64,000 nucleotides of DNA, from NCBI RefSeq assembly GCF_011745145.1, contig NZ_CP050191.1:4419327-4483326 (forward strand), written 5' to 3'. The translations under genes were made by a program, and so were the position numbers. The stretch comes from Mycobacterium sp. DL440. Lineage in GTDB: Bacteria > Actinomycetota > Actinomycetes > Mycobacteriales > Mycobacteriaceae. Shown piece by piece: positions 25,766 through 34,451 of the stretch (the first letter of the stretch is position 1; every line of letters starts with the position of its first letter). A model generated the notes under the pieces. It saw nothing but the letters and a program-made list of their open reading frames with translations, did no database searches and was not told the origin of the DNA.

Positions 25766-26683
25766 TCAGTCTCGCGAGGCCATCAGCTCGGTGGCCGAGA
25801 ATCCACGCTCGAGGTCACGATCAGCAAAGTATTCGTGCAGTGCCCCGCTGAGCTCGGCCGGGTTCCAGGCAGCGGAGTCCGCAGTGAAATGCATCTCTGC
25901 CGTGGGGGGCGCGACCAACGTGACAGTTGGACCATAGACGATGAACAGCTGACCGTTGACGGCTTCGGACGCGGGCGCGGCCAGGAATCGCACAAGGGTG
26001 ACGACGTGATCGGTCGACAGCGGGTCGACCTGTCCGTCGGCCACTTCGGGTGCGTCGCCGAAGACGCCTGCGGTCATGGCCGTGCGGGCCCGCGGCGCGA
26101 TCGCGTTGGCCCGTACGCCGAAGCGCTCCAGAGCCCGGGCCGCCGACACCGTGAGCGCCGTGATGCCCGCCTTGGCGGCTCCGTAGTTGGGCTGACCGAC
26201 CGGACCTGACAGTCCGGCCTCCGACGAGGTGTTGATGATCCGGCCGTAAACCGTGCCATCCCCCGCCTTGGCCTTGTTGCGCCAGTAGACCGCGGCATTC
26301 CGGGTCAGCAGGAAGTGACCGCGCAGGTGCACCGCGATGACCGCGTCCCACTCCTCGTCGCTCATGTTGAACAGGATCCGGTCGCGGGTGATACCTGCGT
26401 TGTTGACGACGATGCCGAGGCCGCCCAGACCGTCGGCGGTGGCGACCAGCTCATCGGCGGTCGAGCGCGCGCTGATGTCTCCGGCAACCGCGACGCCCTT
26501 GGCGCCGGCGGCCGCGATCTCGTCGAGCACATCAGAGGCGTCCAGCGCGGCGGCCATGTCGTTGACCACCACGGTCGCCCCGGCCTTGGCCAGGCCGATG
26601 GCTTCGGCACGGCCCAAGCCCGCGGCCGCGCCTGTGACCACGGCCACTTTTCCGGACAGATCGATCTGAGCGTCGTCGGTCAT
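25766..26683 (-). CDS. hsd4A: SDR-type hydroxysteroid / 3-hydroxyacyl-CoA dehydrogenase (Rv3502c-like)
   Basis: A 305-aa SDR with TGAAAGLGRAEA (cofactor), NNAGITRD, Ser in INTSSEAG, YGAAKAG (Tyr-x3-Lys) and an extended C-terminus as in the MFE-2-like enzymes. Rv3502c homologues (Hsd4A) are reported to act both as 17beta-hydroxysteroid dehydrogenase and as 3-hydroxyacyl-CoA dehydrogenase in sterol side-chain beta-oxidation. It follows fdxD by 12 bases and forms an operon with it. The divergent KstR site at 26994 probably controls both. Assignment rests on gene order plus motifs. Confidence 0.88.
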   Translation of the reverse strand: MTDDAQIDLSGKVAVVTGAAAGLGRAEAIGLAKAGATVVVNDMAAALDASDVLDEIAAAGAKGVAVAGDISARSTADELVATADGLGGLGIVVNNAGITRDRILFNMSDEEWDAVIAVHLRGHFLLTRNAAVYWRNKAKAGDGTVYGRIINTSSEAGLSGPVGQPNYGAAKAGITALTVSAARALERFGVRANAIAPRARTAMTAGVFGDAPEVADGQVDPLSTDHVVTLVRFLAAPASEAVNGQLFIVYGPTVTLVAPPTAEMHFTADSAAWNPAELSGALHEYFADRDLERGFSATELMASRD

Positions 26684-26695
26684 TTATGAATACCT

Positions 26696-26887
26696 CTAGT
26701 CTTTTCGGATCAGGGCTGCACGGGGGCATTCGGCGATGGACTGCTCGGCCAGATCCTCCTGGTCGGCAGGCACCGGATCGGACTTGACCACGGCATAGTC
26801 GTCGTCGTCAAGGTCGAACAAATCGGGGGCAATACCCACGCAGACCGCATTGCCTTCGCAGCGATCACGGTCAACTTCTACTCGCAT
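26696..26887 (-). CDS. fdxD: Small ferredoxin, FdxD-like
   Basis: The ATG at 26887 with GAGGAGG 6 bases upstream gives 63 aa, the same length as Rv3503c; the longer frame is rejected. The cluster motif is Cys10-x2-Asn13-x2-Cys16 and Cys54-Pro. Three Cys with Asn at the variable position is the pattern of atypical mycobacterial [3Fe-4S] ferredoxins. It probably donates electrons to an oxygenase or P450 of sterol breakdown, such as CYP142 or CYP125 (inference). It is strongly acidic (DLFDLDDDDYA). It diverges from fadE26 across a KstR operator. Confidence 0.92.
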   Translation of the reverse strand: MRVEVDRDRCEGNAVCVGIAPDLFDLDDDDYAVVKSDPVPADQEDLAEQSIAECPRAALIRKD

Positions 26888-26993
26888 AGCGACCTCCTCA
26901 CGACGTGTGCACGCACGGGGCTGCGGGCGTGCAGCCACAGAATACGACCACACCTGACGGATACCAGTCAGACACCGGCCTGGATCCTAAGAC

Positions 26994-27007
26994 TAGAACG
27001 TGTTACA
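26994..27007. promoter_or_regulatory. KstR operator between fdxD and fadE26
   Basis: TAGAACGTGTTACA is a perfect TnnAACnnGTTnnA match, 46 bp before the fadE26 ATG and 107 bp before the fdxD ATG. It sits in a 165-bp divergent intergenic region and can repress both directions. Confidence 0.88.
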
Positions 27008-27052
27008 ACCAGGTGAGAACTCAGGTCTAACAAGCAGTGAGGATGCAGCGCA

Positions 27053-28231
27053 ATGCGGATCGGTTACACCCCTGAGCAGGAGGAGCTGCGCCGCGAGTTG
27101 CGCGCTTACTTCGCCAAATTGATGACGCCCGAACGGGTCGAGGCTCTCAGCTCGTCCGAGGGCGAGATGGGACGCGGCAACGTCTACCGCGACACCGTCG
27201 CGCAGATGGGCAAGGACGGCTGGCTGACGCTGAGCTGGCCAGAAGAGTTCGGCGGCCAGGCCCGCCCACCGATGGATGGGTTGATCTTCACCGACGAGGC
27301 CGCGATCGCCGGTGCGCCGGTGCCGTTCCTGACCATCAACAGCGTCGCGCCGACGATCATGCACTTCGGCACCGAAGAACAGAAGAAGTTCTTCCTGCCC
27401 AAGATCGCCGCGGGCGAGCTGCACTTCGCGATCGGTTACTCCGAGCCCGGTGCGGGCACCGACCTGGCGGCCCTGCGGACCACCGCAGTCCGCGACGGCG
27501 ATGACTATGTGGTCAACGGCCAGAAGATGTGGACTTCGCTCATCGCCTACGCCGACTACGTGTGGCTGGCCGTGCGCACCAACCCTGAAGCCAAGAAGCA
27601 CCGCGGCATCTCGATGCTGATCATGCCGACCACGGCCGAGGGTTTCTCCTGGACGCCGGTGCACACCATGTCCGGCGTCGACACCAGCGCCACCTACTAC
27701 CAGGACGTGCGCATCCCGGCCACCAACCTGGTCGGTGAGGAGAATGCCGGCTGGAAGCTCGTGACCAACCAGCTCAACCACGAGCGCGTCGCGCTGGTGT
27801 CCTCACAGCCGATCTATGTCGCGCTCGACGGGGTCCGCGAGTGGGCCCAGAACACCAAGGACGTGCACGGCAAGCGGATCATCGACTCCGAGTGGGTGCA
27901 GCTCAACCTGGCCCGGGTGCACGCCAAGGCCGAGGTTCTCAAGCTGATCAACTGGGAGCTGGCCTCGGCCACGTCCGCCCCCTCACCCGCGGATGCGTCG
28001 GCGGCCAAGGTGTACGGCACCGAATTGGCCACCGAGGCCTACCGCCTGCTGATGGAGGTGCTGGGCACCGCGGCGACGTTGCGCCCGGACAGCGCGGGCG
28101 CGCTGCTGCGTGGCCGCATCGAGCGGTTCCACCGCTCGGCGCTGATCCTGACCTTCGGCGGGGGCACCAACGAGATTCAGCGTGACATCATCGGCATGGT
28201 CGCGCTCGGCCTGCCCCGAGTGAACCGGTAA
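27053..28231 (+). CDS. fadE26: Acyl-CoA dehydrogenase subunit FadE26 (ChsE4)
   Basis: A 392-aa acyl-CoA dehydrogenase with GYSEPGAGTDLAAL in the FAD/substrate region and a C-terminal FGGGTNEIQRDII signature, with the usual three-domain length. In M. tuberculosis FadE26 and FadE27 form an alpha2beta2 enzyme (ChsE4-ChsE5) that oxidises 3-oxo-cholest-4-en-26-oyl-CoA, the first step of side-chain beta-oxidation. GAGGA precedes the ATG. The KstR operator 46 bp upstream and the adjacent fadE27 and fadD17 reproduce the order Rv3504-Rv3506. Neighbouring fdxD diverges. Confidence 0.95.
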   Translation: MRIGYTPEQEELRRELRAYFAKLMTPERVEALSSSEGEMGRGNVYRDTVAQMGKDGWLTLSWPEEFGGQARPPMDGLIFTDEAAIAGAPVPFLTINSVAPTIMHFGTEEQKKFFLPKIAAGELHFAIGYSEPGAGTDLAALRTTAVRDGDDYVVNGQKMWTSLIAYADYVWLAVRTNPEAKKHRGISMLIMPTTAEGFSWTPVHTMSGVDTSATYYQDVRIPATNLVGEENAGWKLVTNQLNHERVALVSSQPIYVALDGVREWAQNTKDVHGKRIIDSEWVQLNLARVHAKAEVLKLINWELASATSAPSPADASAAKVYGTELATEAYRLLMEVLGTAATLRPDSAGALLRGRIERFHRSALILTFGGGTNEIQRDIIGMVALGLPRVNR

Positions 28232-28244
28232 GGACGGCACACCA

Positions 28245-29342
28245 ATGGATTTCAAGACGACCGAAGCGGCCGCCGACCTCGGTGGCCTGGTGCGCACGAT
28301 TACCGAATCGGTGTGCACGCCCGAACGTCAGCGTGAGCTCGACGGCCTCGAGCAGCGTTTCGACGCCGACCTGTGGGCCAAGCTGGTCGAGGCCGACGTG
28401 CTGTCGGCCGCGGCGCCCGAGTCGGTGGGCGGCGGTGGTTTCGGCGTGCTGGAGCAGGCCGCCGTGCTGACCGCGCTGGGCCGCCAGTTGGCCGCCGTGC
28501 CCTACCTGGATTCGGTGGTGTTGGGCGCGGGCGCGCTGGCCGCGTTCGGGTCCGAGGAGCTGCGCACCGAGTGGGCGGCGCCTGCGGTGGCCGGCGGCAA
28601 GATCCTCGCGGTGGCCCTCGACGGCGAGATGGGTCAGGGCCCGGTGCAAGCTCAGGCTGACGGTCCTGGGTACAAGCTCACCGGCACCCGCACCCAGGTG
28701 AACTACGGGCCGATCGCCGACGCGTTCCTGGTTCCGGCCGAAACCGATTCCGGGGTCAGTGTTTTCCTGGTTTCCGGTGATGATCCGGGCGTGACGGTCA
28801 GCGTGCTGAGCACCACCGGCAAGGGCAGTGTCGCCCATCTGGAGCTGCAGGCCACCACCGTGGACGCGGCACGCGTCGTCGGTGGGGCTGAGGTCGCGGA
28901 GTGGCTCACCACGCACGCGACCCTGGGCCACAGCGCCTTCCAGCTCGGTGTGCTGGAGCGGGTGCTGGAGCTGACGTCCGAGTACGCCCGCGAGCGCGAG
29001 CAGTTCGACCGACCGATCGGCAGCTTCCAGGCCGTCTCGTCGCGACTGGCCGACGGCTACATCGACGTCAAGGGCCTGCGTCTGACGCTGACCCAGGCGG
29101 CGTGGCGGTTGTCCGAAGATCTGCCTGCCGACATCGATGTCGCCAGCGCGGCGTTCTGGGCTGCCGAGGCGGGTCATCGCGTCGCACACACCGCCGTGCA
29201 CGTGCACGGTGGTGTCGGCATCGACATGGACCACCCGGTGCACCGGTACTTCCTGGCCGCCAAGCAGACCGAGTTCGGGGTCGGCGGGGCCACCGGGCAG
29301 CTGCTGAGCATCGGCCGCGAACTCGCCGACACCCCGGTCTAG
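28245..29342 (+). CDS. fadE27: Acyl-CoA dehydrogenase subunit FadE27 (ChsE5)
   Basis: A 365-aa partner subunit of FadE26. It has the acyl-CoA dehydrogenase fold (VGGGGFGVLEQA, YAREREQFDRPIGSFQ, HVHGGVGIDMDHPVHRYF). It lacks the FGGGTNEIQ motif found in FadE26, as expected for the non-equivalent half of heteromeric steroid acyl-CoA dehydrogenases. It follows fadE26 with a 13-base gap and an AGGA ribosome site. Length and order match Rv3505. It probably provides part of the FAD and substrate site of the ChsE4-ChsE5 complex. Confidence 0.94.
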   Translation: MDFKTTEAAADLGGLVRTITESVCTPERQRELDGLEQRFDADLWAKLVEADVLSAAAPESVGGGGFGVLEQAAVLTALGRQLAAVPYLDSVVLGAGALAAFGSEELRTEWAAPAVAGGKILAVALDGEMGQGPVQAQADGPGYKLTGTRTQVNYGPIADAFLVPAETDSGVSVFLVSGDDPGVTVSVLSTTGKGSVAHLELQATTVDAARVVGGAEVAEWLTTHATLGHSAFQLGVLERVLELTSEYAREREQFDRPIGSFQAVSSRLADGYIDVKGLRLTLTQAAWRLSEDLPADIDVASAAFWAAEAGHRVAHTAVHVHGGVGIDMDHPVHRYFLAAKQTEFGVGGATGQLLSIGRELADTPV

Positions 29343-29344
29343 GG

Positions 29345-30856
29345 ATGGGGGGTCCAACCGTCGATCCGACAGTCTCCGAGCTGCTGGTCCCGCTGGCCGA
29401 CGTCACTGACCGTGGTGTCTACCAAGAGGATTCGTTCGTCAGCTGGGCTGACCATATCGCCGCCGGGGCGCAACTCGCCGCGGCGCTGCGGGCACGGTTG
29501 GACCCCGCCAAGCCTCCGCATGTCGGGGCGTTACTGGGCAACACCACGTTCTTCTCCAGCCTGTTGGTGGGTGCCAGCCTGAGCGGGCTGGTGCCCGTCG
29601 GGCTCAACCAGACCCGCCGCGGCGAGGCACTGGCCCGCGACATCGCCAAGGCCGACTGCCAGCTGGTGCTGACCGACAACCCCGACGCCGTCCCGGCCGG
29701 GGTGGACTTCATCGATGTCGAATCTGCCGGGTGGGCAACCGAACTCGCGTCGTACCGGGACACCCCGGTGACGTTCGCCGACGTGTCGGCCGACGACCTG
29801 TTCATGCTCATCTTCACCTCGGGAACGAGCGGTGATCCCAAGGCCGTCCGGGTCACCCATGACAAGGTGGCCTTTCCGGGCCGGATGCTGGCCGACCGCT
29901 TCGGGCTGGGGCCGGGCGACACCGTGTACCTGTCGATGCCGCTGTTCCATTCCAATGCGATCATGGCGGGCTGGGCCGTCGCGGCCGCTGCCGGTGCGTC
30001 GATTGCGTTGCGGCGCAAATTCTCCGCATCCGGATTCATCCCCGACATTCGGCGCTTCGGCGCCACCTATGCCAACTACGTCGGCAAGCCGTTGTCCTAC
30101 ATCCTGGCCACCGATCCGGCACCCGACGATGCCGACAACTCGTTGAAGATCCTCTACGGCAACGAGGGGTCGGCGCGTGACCTGAGCCGGTTCGCCGAGC
30201 GGTTTGGCGTGACCGTGGTCGACGGATTCGGTTCCAGCGAGGGCGGTGTGGCGATCGCCCGCACCCCCGACACCCCCGAAAGCGCCCTCGGCCCGCTCAC
30301 CGATCAGGTGGCGATCGTCGATGTGGACACCGGTGAACCGTGTGCGCCCGGTGTGGTCGGCGAGTTGGTGAACCCGACGGGGGCCGGCTGGTTCCGTGGC
30401 TACTACAACGATCCCGACGCCGAGGCGGCCCGGATGGCCGGCGGCGTCTACCACACCGGCGATCTGGCCTACCTCGACGAGGACGGCTACGCACACTTCG
30501 CCGGGCGACTCGGTGACTGGATGCGGGTGGACGGCGAGAATCTGGGTACCGCACCGATCGAGCGAATCCTGTTGCGCTACCCCGACGTTGCCGAGGTTGC
30601 CGTGTACCCGATCCCCGACCCCGATGTGGGTGATCAGGTGATGGCCGCACTGGTCCTGGGGGCGGGCGCACCGTTTGATGCAGAGAAGTTCCGCGCCTTC
30701 CTGGCTGAGCAGCCCGACCTGGGGCCCAAGCAGTGGCCGTCCTATGTGCGCGTCGGCGCCGCGTTGCCGCGCACCGAGACGTTCAAGGTGATCAAGCGGC
30801 AACTCTCCGCGGAGGCCACCGAGTGCGCTGACCCGGTCTGGCCGATCTCCCGCTAG
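29345..30856 (+). CDS. fadD17: Steroid side-chain acyl-CoA ligase FadD17
   Basis: The frame is open from 28901, but this reflects overlap with fadE27. The ATG at 29345, two bases after the fadE27 stop, gives 503 aa (Rv3506 is 502 aa). ANL-family motifs: ATP loop FTSGTSGDPKAV near residue 160, GFGSSEGG, and YHTGDLAYLDEDGY with GRLGDWMRVDGEN. It activates carboxylic acids to CoA thioesters in the cytoplasm. FadD17-type enzymes have been assigned to steroid acids with shortened side chains, whereas FadD19 handles the full C8 chain (from memory of published work). It is third in the KstR-controlled fadE26 operon. Confidence 0.93.
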   Translation: MGGPTVDPTVSELLVPLADVTDRGVYQEDSFVSWADHIAAGAQLAAALRARLDPAKPPHVGALLGNTTFFSSLLVGASLSGLVPVGLNQTRRGEALARDIAKADCQLVLTDNPDAVPAGVDFIDVESAGWATELASYRDTPVTFADVSADDLFMLIFTSGTSGDPKAVRVTHDKVAFPGRMLADRFGLGPGDTVYLSMPLFHSNAIMAGWAVAAAAGASIALRRKFSASGFIPDIRRFGATYANYVGKPLSYILATDPAPDDADNSLKILYGNEGSARDLSRFAERFGVTVVDGFGSSEGGVAIARTPDTPESALGPLTDQVAIVDVDTGEPCAPGVVGELVNPTGAGWFRGYYNDPDAEAARMAGGVYHTGDLAYLDEDGYAHFAGRLGDWMRVDGENLGTAPIERILLRYPDVAEVAVYPIPDPDVGDQVMAALVLGAGAPFDAEKFRAFLAEQPDLGPKQWPSYVRVGAALPRTETFKVIKRQLSAEATECADPVWPISR

Positions 30857-30898
30857 CCTTCTTCGCGCTGTCACCCCGGGCGGTCGTACCGCTACCCC

Positions 30899-30921
30899 TT
30901 TCGATACCATCGGCATCGAAA
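30899..30921. promoter_or_regulatory. Inverted repeat before the epimerase-like gene
   Basis: TTTCGAT and ATCGAAA are perfect 7-bp arms 9 bases apart, ending 15 bp before the ATG at 30937. The position just ahead of the GGGAGG ribosome site is operator-like. The TetR gene that converges on the downstream end of the epimerase gene is a possible reader (inference). Confidence 0.5.
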
Positions 30922-30936
30922 TATGGGAGGCGCAGC

Positions 30937-31911
30937 ATGCATATCGCAGTAACCGGCGGCACCGGCTATCTCGGCGCCCACACCGTTCGAGGCCTGCTCG
31001 CCGCGGGACACCGCATCCGACTGCTGGTCGCACCGGGATGCGGTGACGACGAGGTGATCGGTCATCTTGCCGCGCTCGGCGAGATGTCCCTGCTCGAGGG
31101 CGACATCCGCGACGTCGACACCGTCAGGAGACTGCTCTCGGGCTGCGACGCGCTGATTCACGCCGCGGGCATCGTCGGCACCGACCAACGCCGGGAAAAG
31201 TTGATGTGGGAGATCAACGCACACGCAACCGAGGCCGTGCTGAACCGCGCCGTCGAGTTCGGGCTCGATCCCATCGTCTCGGTCAGCAGTTACAGCTCAC
31301 TGTTCCCGCCGCCGAACGGGGTGATCTCCGCCGACACCCCGCCGGCACCGGGCCGCAGCCCGTATGCGCAGACGAAGGCGTATGCCGATCGGGTCGCCCG
31401 GCGGTTGCAGGACGCCGGGGCACCCGTGGTGGTCACCTACCCGTCGAGCGTGGTGGGCCCGGCGTACTTCACCGCCGCCGGGGTTACCGAGCGCGGCTGG
31501 GCGCCAATCGCCAAGGCCGGTGTGGCGCCACGGATGACCGGCGGCATGCAGATGATCGATGTGCGTGACGTAGCGCTGGTGCATGAGCGGCTGATGTCCC
31601 CCAGGCGGGGCCCCAAGCGGTATGTCTGCGGTGGCGTGATGGTGTCCTTCAACGAGATGATCGACGTGCTCGAAGAGGGAGCCGGGAGCAAGATCCGCCG
31701 AATCCCTGTGCCGGCGAGCCTTTTCCGCGGCATCGGCTGGTGCTCGGATCTGCTCGGCGGGGTCCTGCCGCTCGGCGACGGGATCAGCTACGAGGCGGCC
31801 ATGCTGCTCACCGCCGCCACCCCGACCGACGACAAGAGCACGCTCACCGATCTGGGGATCGATGCCTGGCGTTCGCCGCAGGCAGCGATGCTGGCCTCAT
31901 TCGGCCGGTGA
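30937..31911 (+). CDS. NAD(P)-dependent epimerase/dehydratase (extended SDR)
   Basis: A 324-aa extended SDR with TGGTGYLGAHT at residues 7-17 and a YAQTK active site (Tyr-x3-Lys), but otherwise of the atypical kind close to 3beta-hydroxysteroid dehydrogenase or cinnamoyl-alcohol type reductases. The middle region contains VTYPSSVVGP. There is no KstR operator, although steroid or aldehyde reduction remains possible. GGGAGG precedes the start. Its last 15 bases overlap the convergent TetR gene. M. tuberculosis has PE_PGRS genes rather than this block after fadD17. Confidence 0.82.
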   Translation: MHIAVTGGTGYLGAHTVRGLLAAGHRIRLLVAPGCGDDEVIGHLAALGEMSLLEGDIRDVDTVRRLLSGCDALIHAAGIVGTDQRREKLMWEINAHATEAVLNRAVEFGLDPIVSVSSYSSLFPPPNGVISADTPPAPGRSPYAQTKAYADRVARRLQDAGAPVVVTYPSSVVGPAYFTAAGVTERGWAPIAKAGVAPRMTGGMQMIDVRDVALVHERLMSPRRGPKRYVCGGVMVSFNEMIDVLEEGAGSKIRRIPVPASLFRGIGWCSDLLGGVLPLGDGISYEAAMLLTAATPTDDKSTLTDLGIDAWRSPQAAMLASFGR

Positions 31912-32451
31912 CACCCCCAGCGCGCGGCTGAGCAGCCGCACCAGGCGCTGCTGCAGTTCGGGTGAATCGTCGTCAGTGGCCACCGTGGTAGTGAACAACG
32001 CCGCCCCGGCCGCCAGGGAAAGCACAGCCTTCGCGTCCGATTGGGTCCCGTAACCCTTGGCCGCGAACATCTCGATCGCCGGCCCGCTGAACCCTTCCCA
32101 CAGCGCCTTGCGCATCGCATCGTTCTCACGCAGCGCCAGCAGCAGCCCGGGCACCGCCTCGCTCACGTCCGGGCGGCTGAACAATTGATGGCTGCCGCGC
32201 ACCACCCAATCGATCCAGCCGGCCAGGTCGGTATCGGAAAACGGTGACATATCGGGTGCTTCGCCGAGTATCGCGTGCAGCACCAGTTCCGCTTTCGACG
32301 ACCAGCGCCGGTTCAGGCTGGACCTGCCCACCCCGGAGCGGGCCGCAACCAGCCGAACGCTGAGATCGTCCCAGCCCACCTCGACCAGCAACTCACGGGT
32401 GACCGCGAGCACCCGCTCGTCGATCGAGACATCACGTGGTCGGCCGGCCAT
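31897..32451 (-). CDS. TetR family transcriptional regulator
   Basis: About 184 aa from the ATG at 32451; an ATG six codons upstream has no ribosome site. The N-terminal helix-turn-helix is VRLVAARSGVGRSSLNRRW, followed by SSKAELVLHAIL, and the ligand domain has no recognisable subfamily marks. Its stop overlaps the end of the epimerase-like gene by 15 bases, and its start is 43 bp from the divergent AraC-type gene. It may control the epimerase through the inverted repeat at 30899 or its own divergent neighbour. Confidence 0.85.
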   Translation of the reverse strand: MAGRPRDVSIDERVLAVTRELLVEVGWDDLSVRLVAARSGVGRSSLNRRWSSKAELVLHAILGEAPDMSPFSDTDLAGWIDWVVRGSHQLFSRPDVSEAVPGLLLALRENDAMRKALWEGFSGPAIEMFAAKGYGTQSDAKAVLSLAAGAALFTTTVATDDDSPELQQRLVRLLSRALGVSPAE

Positions 32452-32494
32452 TCCCCGATTCAACCGCATAAACCGCGCGGGTAGCGTCGGGGAC

Positions 32495-33211
32495 GTGGGC
32501 TACCGCGAACAGGATCCGCCGCCACACCTGCTCGAGCTCGTGGAGTGCCAGTGGGTCCGCACCGGTCCGGCCGAACCTGGCCGGATTCTTCCCGACGGCT
32601 GCATGGACCTGATCCAGATGGCCGACAGGATCGTCGTCGCCGGCCCCGACACCACGGCGTTCGTCGCTGCCGGGAGTCAGGACCCGGTGCAGGGGTTACG
32701 GTTTCGTCCAGGCGCCTTGCCCCGTCTACTCGGCGTCCCGGCGTCCGAACTGTGCAACACCCGAGTCGACCTACGCGAACTGCGCACAATCGCCCGGGAC
32801 GGTTCACTCGAAGAGCTCGCCGCAACGCTGGCCTCGCAGCAGCCTCGCGCCGATACGGCCCCGTGGCCGCTGCCCGCGCTTCGTGAAGTCACGCGCCGGC
32901 TCGCGGCCGGGGAATCGGTCAGTGCAACGGCAAGGCATGTCGGTTGGTCGGACCGAACGATGCAACGGCAGTGCGCGGCGGTCTACGGATACGGGCCGGC
33001 CACACTGCGGCGCATCCTCCGCTTCCGCCGAGCGGTGCGACTCCTCGACAGCGGACTGGCACCGGCCACCGTCGCAGCCCAGGCCGGCTATGCCGATCAG
33101 CCGCACCTGCACCGCGAAGTTCGCACCCTCGCCGGGGTGCCGTTACGTCAGCTATCCAGCGCCGCAAACAGATCCACCGAGGTACCGTCGGGATCTTCGA
33201 CCGTGGCATAA
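32495..33211 (+). CDS. AraC family transcriptional regulator
   Basis: The GTG at 32495 follows CGGGGAC and removes an implausible N-terminal extension, leaving 238 aa. The N-terminal half (PPPHLLELVECQWVR, RILPDGCMDLI, VQGLRFRPGALPRLLGV) is the DUF6597-type domain often found in AraC regulators. The C-terminal half carries two helix-turn-helix units (ARHVGWSDRTMQRQ and VAAQAGYADQPHLHRE). The final 64 bases overlap the convergent VOC gene, a large overlap for this genome. The target genes are unknown; the divergent TetR gene is a natural candidate. Confidence 0.82.
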   Translation: MGYREQDPPPHLLELVECQWVRTGPAEPGRILPDGCMDLIQMADRIVVAGPDTTAFVAAGSQDPVQGLRFRPGALPRLLGVPASELCNTRVDLRELRTIARDGSLEELAATLASQQPRADTAPWPLPALREVTRRLAAGESVSATARHVGWSDRTMQRQCAAVYGYGPATLRRILRFRRAVRLLDSGLAPATVAAQAGYADQPHLHREVRTLAGVPLRQLSSAANRSTEVPSGSSTVA

Positions 33212-33543
33212 CGGTGACCCCAGGGTGCGTCGTAGGGCTTGAGCGTCCGCGGATGGCCGGCAGCGGTGAGCCGCTCATAGAGTTCGTCGACCTCGGCGGG
33301 CGAGTCGAGCCCGAACGCCAGCGCCACCCGACCGCGCCCGGTCGGGGGCACCCAGCCGGGATGCATGCCGGCGATCACCTCCTCGGTGTCGAACGCGAGC
33401 CGGTTGCCGCCGGGCAGCGTCACCTCGACATGCGGACCTTCGGGTTGGGGGACTTCCAGGCCGAGCAGCCGGTAGAAATCCAGGGATCGGTGCAAGTCTT
33501 TGGCGACGATCTCGATGATCGCCGAAGTCAGGTTCAAGGCCAT
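33148..33543 (-). CDS. VOC (glyoxalase/dioxygenase fold) protein
   Basis: A 131-aa single VOC domain. LTSAIIEIVAKDLHRSLDFYRLLGL starts the first beta-alpha-beta-beta-beta unit, and DPDGTSVDLFAAL closes the second. Putative metal ligands include His38 in EGPHVEV and a Glu near the end, but the usual glyoxalase I set is incomplete. It could be a lyase, isomerase or binding protein. It ends within the AraC gene, making an antisense overlap of 64 bases. The AraC regulator or a promoter within 33544-33633 may drive it. Confidence 0.8.
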   Translation of the reverse strand: MALNLTSAIIEIVAKDLHRSLDFYRLLGLEVPQPEGPHVEVTLPGGNRLAFDTEEVIAGMHPGWVPPTGRGRVALAFGLDSPAEVDELYERLTAAGHPRTLKPYDAPWGHRYATVEDPDGTSVDLFAALDS

Positions 33544-33633
33544 ACCCGCAGGTTAGATGCGCAGGCGGCGCGGATCTTGAACGAATCGGACAACCGCGGG
33601 CAGTAGCGTCGAAAACGAGCGGAAGGACAGGGC

Positions 33634-34377
33634 ATGAGGCTGCAGGGCAAAACCGCGATCGTCACCGGCGGTGCGGGCGGGATCGGACGCGGTATCGTGC
33701 GGGCCTTCGTCAAGGAGGGCGCCCAGGTACTGATCGTCGACATCAACGACGAGGCCGGCAACGCGCTGCAATCCGAACTCGGCGATGCCACCAGCTATCT
33801 CGGCATCGACATCTCCCAGCAGCCGGCCGCGGCGCAGATCTGCGCTGCCGCCGTCGACGCCTTCGGATCGGTGAGCGTGCTGGTCAACAACGCGCACGCG
33901 TCGCGGCAGGCCCCGTTGCTGGACACCACCCAGGAGATGCTGGACCTGTCCTTCGACACCGGCTTCTACCCGACCTGGTGGCTGATGCAGGCCTGCCACT
34001 CCCAGCTCAAGGCCAGCGGCGGGTCGGTGATCAACTTCGCCTCCGGCGCCGGCATAGAGGGCCAGGCCAACCAGGCGTCCTACGCCGCGGCCAAGGAGGC
34101 AATTCGGGCGATCAGTCGGGTGGCGGCCAACGAATGGGCGGCCGACGGCATAAACGTCAACCTGATCTCCCCGCTGGCGTTGACCGAGGGCGTCAAGGCC
34201 TACCTCGCGGCCAATCCTGGCATCGAAGAGAAGCTGCTGGCCGGCACCCCGATGCACCGGTTCGGCGACCCCGAGGCAGACATCGGTCGGGTCGCGGTGT
34301 TCCTGGCCAGCGAGGACGCCCGCTACATGACCGGGCAGACCCTGATGGTCGACGGCGGAACCATCAAGCTGCGCTGA
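33634..34377 (+). CDS. Short-chain dehydrogenase/reductase
   Basis: A 247-aa classical SDR: TGGAGGIGRG at residues 11-20, NNAHAS in place of NNAG, Ser in FASGAG, and YAAAKEA (Tyr-x3-Lys). The C-terminal GQTLMVDGGT is typical of 3-oxoacyl-ACP reductase-like members. GGAAGGA precedes the ATG. It is followed 74 bp later by the aldehyde dehydrogenase gene on the same strand, and the pair may be co-transcribed for oxidation of an alcohol through aldehyde to acid (inference). The substrate is not known. Confidence 0.85.
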   Translation: MRLQGKTAIVTGGAGGIGRGIVRAFVKEGAQVLIVDINDEAGNALQSELGDATSYLGIDISQQPAAAQICAAAVDAFGSVSVLVNNAHASRQAPLLDTTQEMLDLSFDTGFYPTWWLMQACHSQLKASGGSVINFASGAGIEGQANQASYAAAKEAIRAISRVAANEWAADGINVNLISPLALTEGVKAYLAANPGIEEKLLAGTPMHRFGDPEADIGRVAVFLASEDARYMTGQTLMVDGGTIKLR

Positions 34378-34451
34378 GCGGCGTTGTGACCATCCCGGCC
34401 GCCGAGTAGGTTGGTGCCAACCATTGTTACTCGCCAGTAGGGAGGGCTGTA

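Noticed and set aside
34424..34440. TTACT-CGCC-AGTAG inverted repeat before the aldehyde dehydrogenase gene
   Set aside because: Arms are only four to five bases and the element overlaps the ribosome-site region; it is too short to call.
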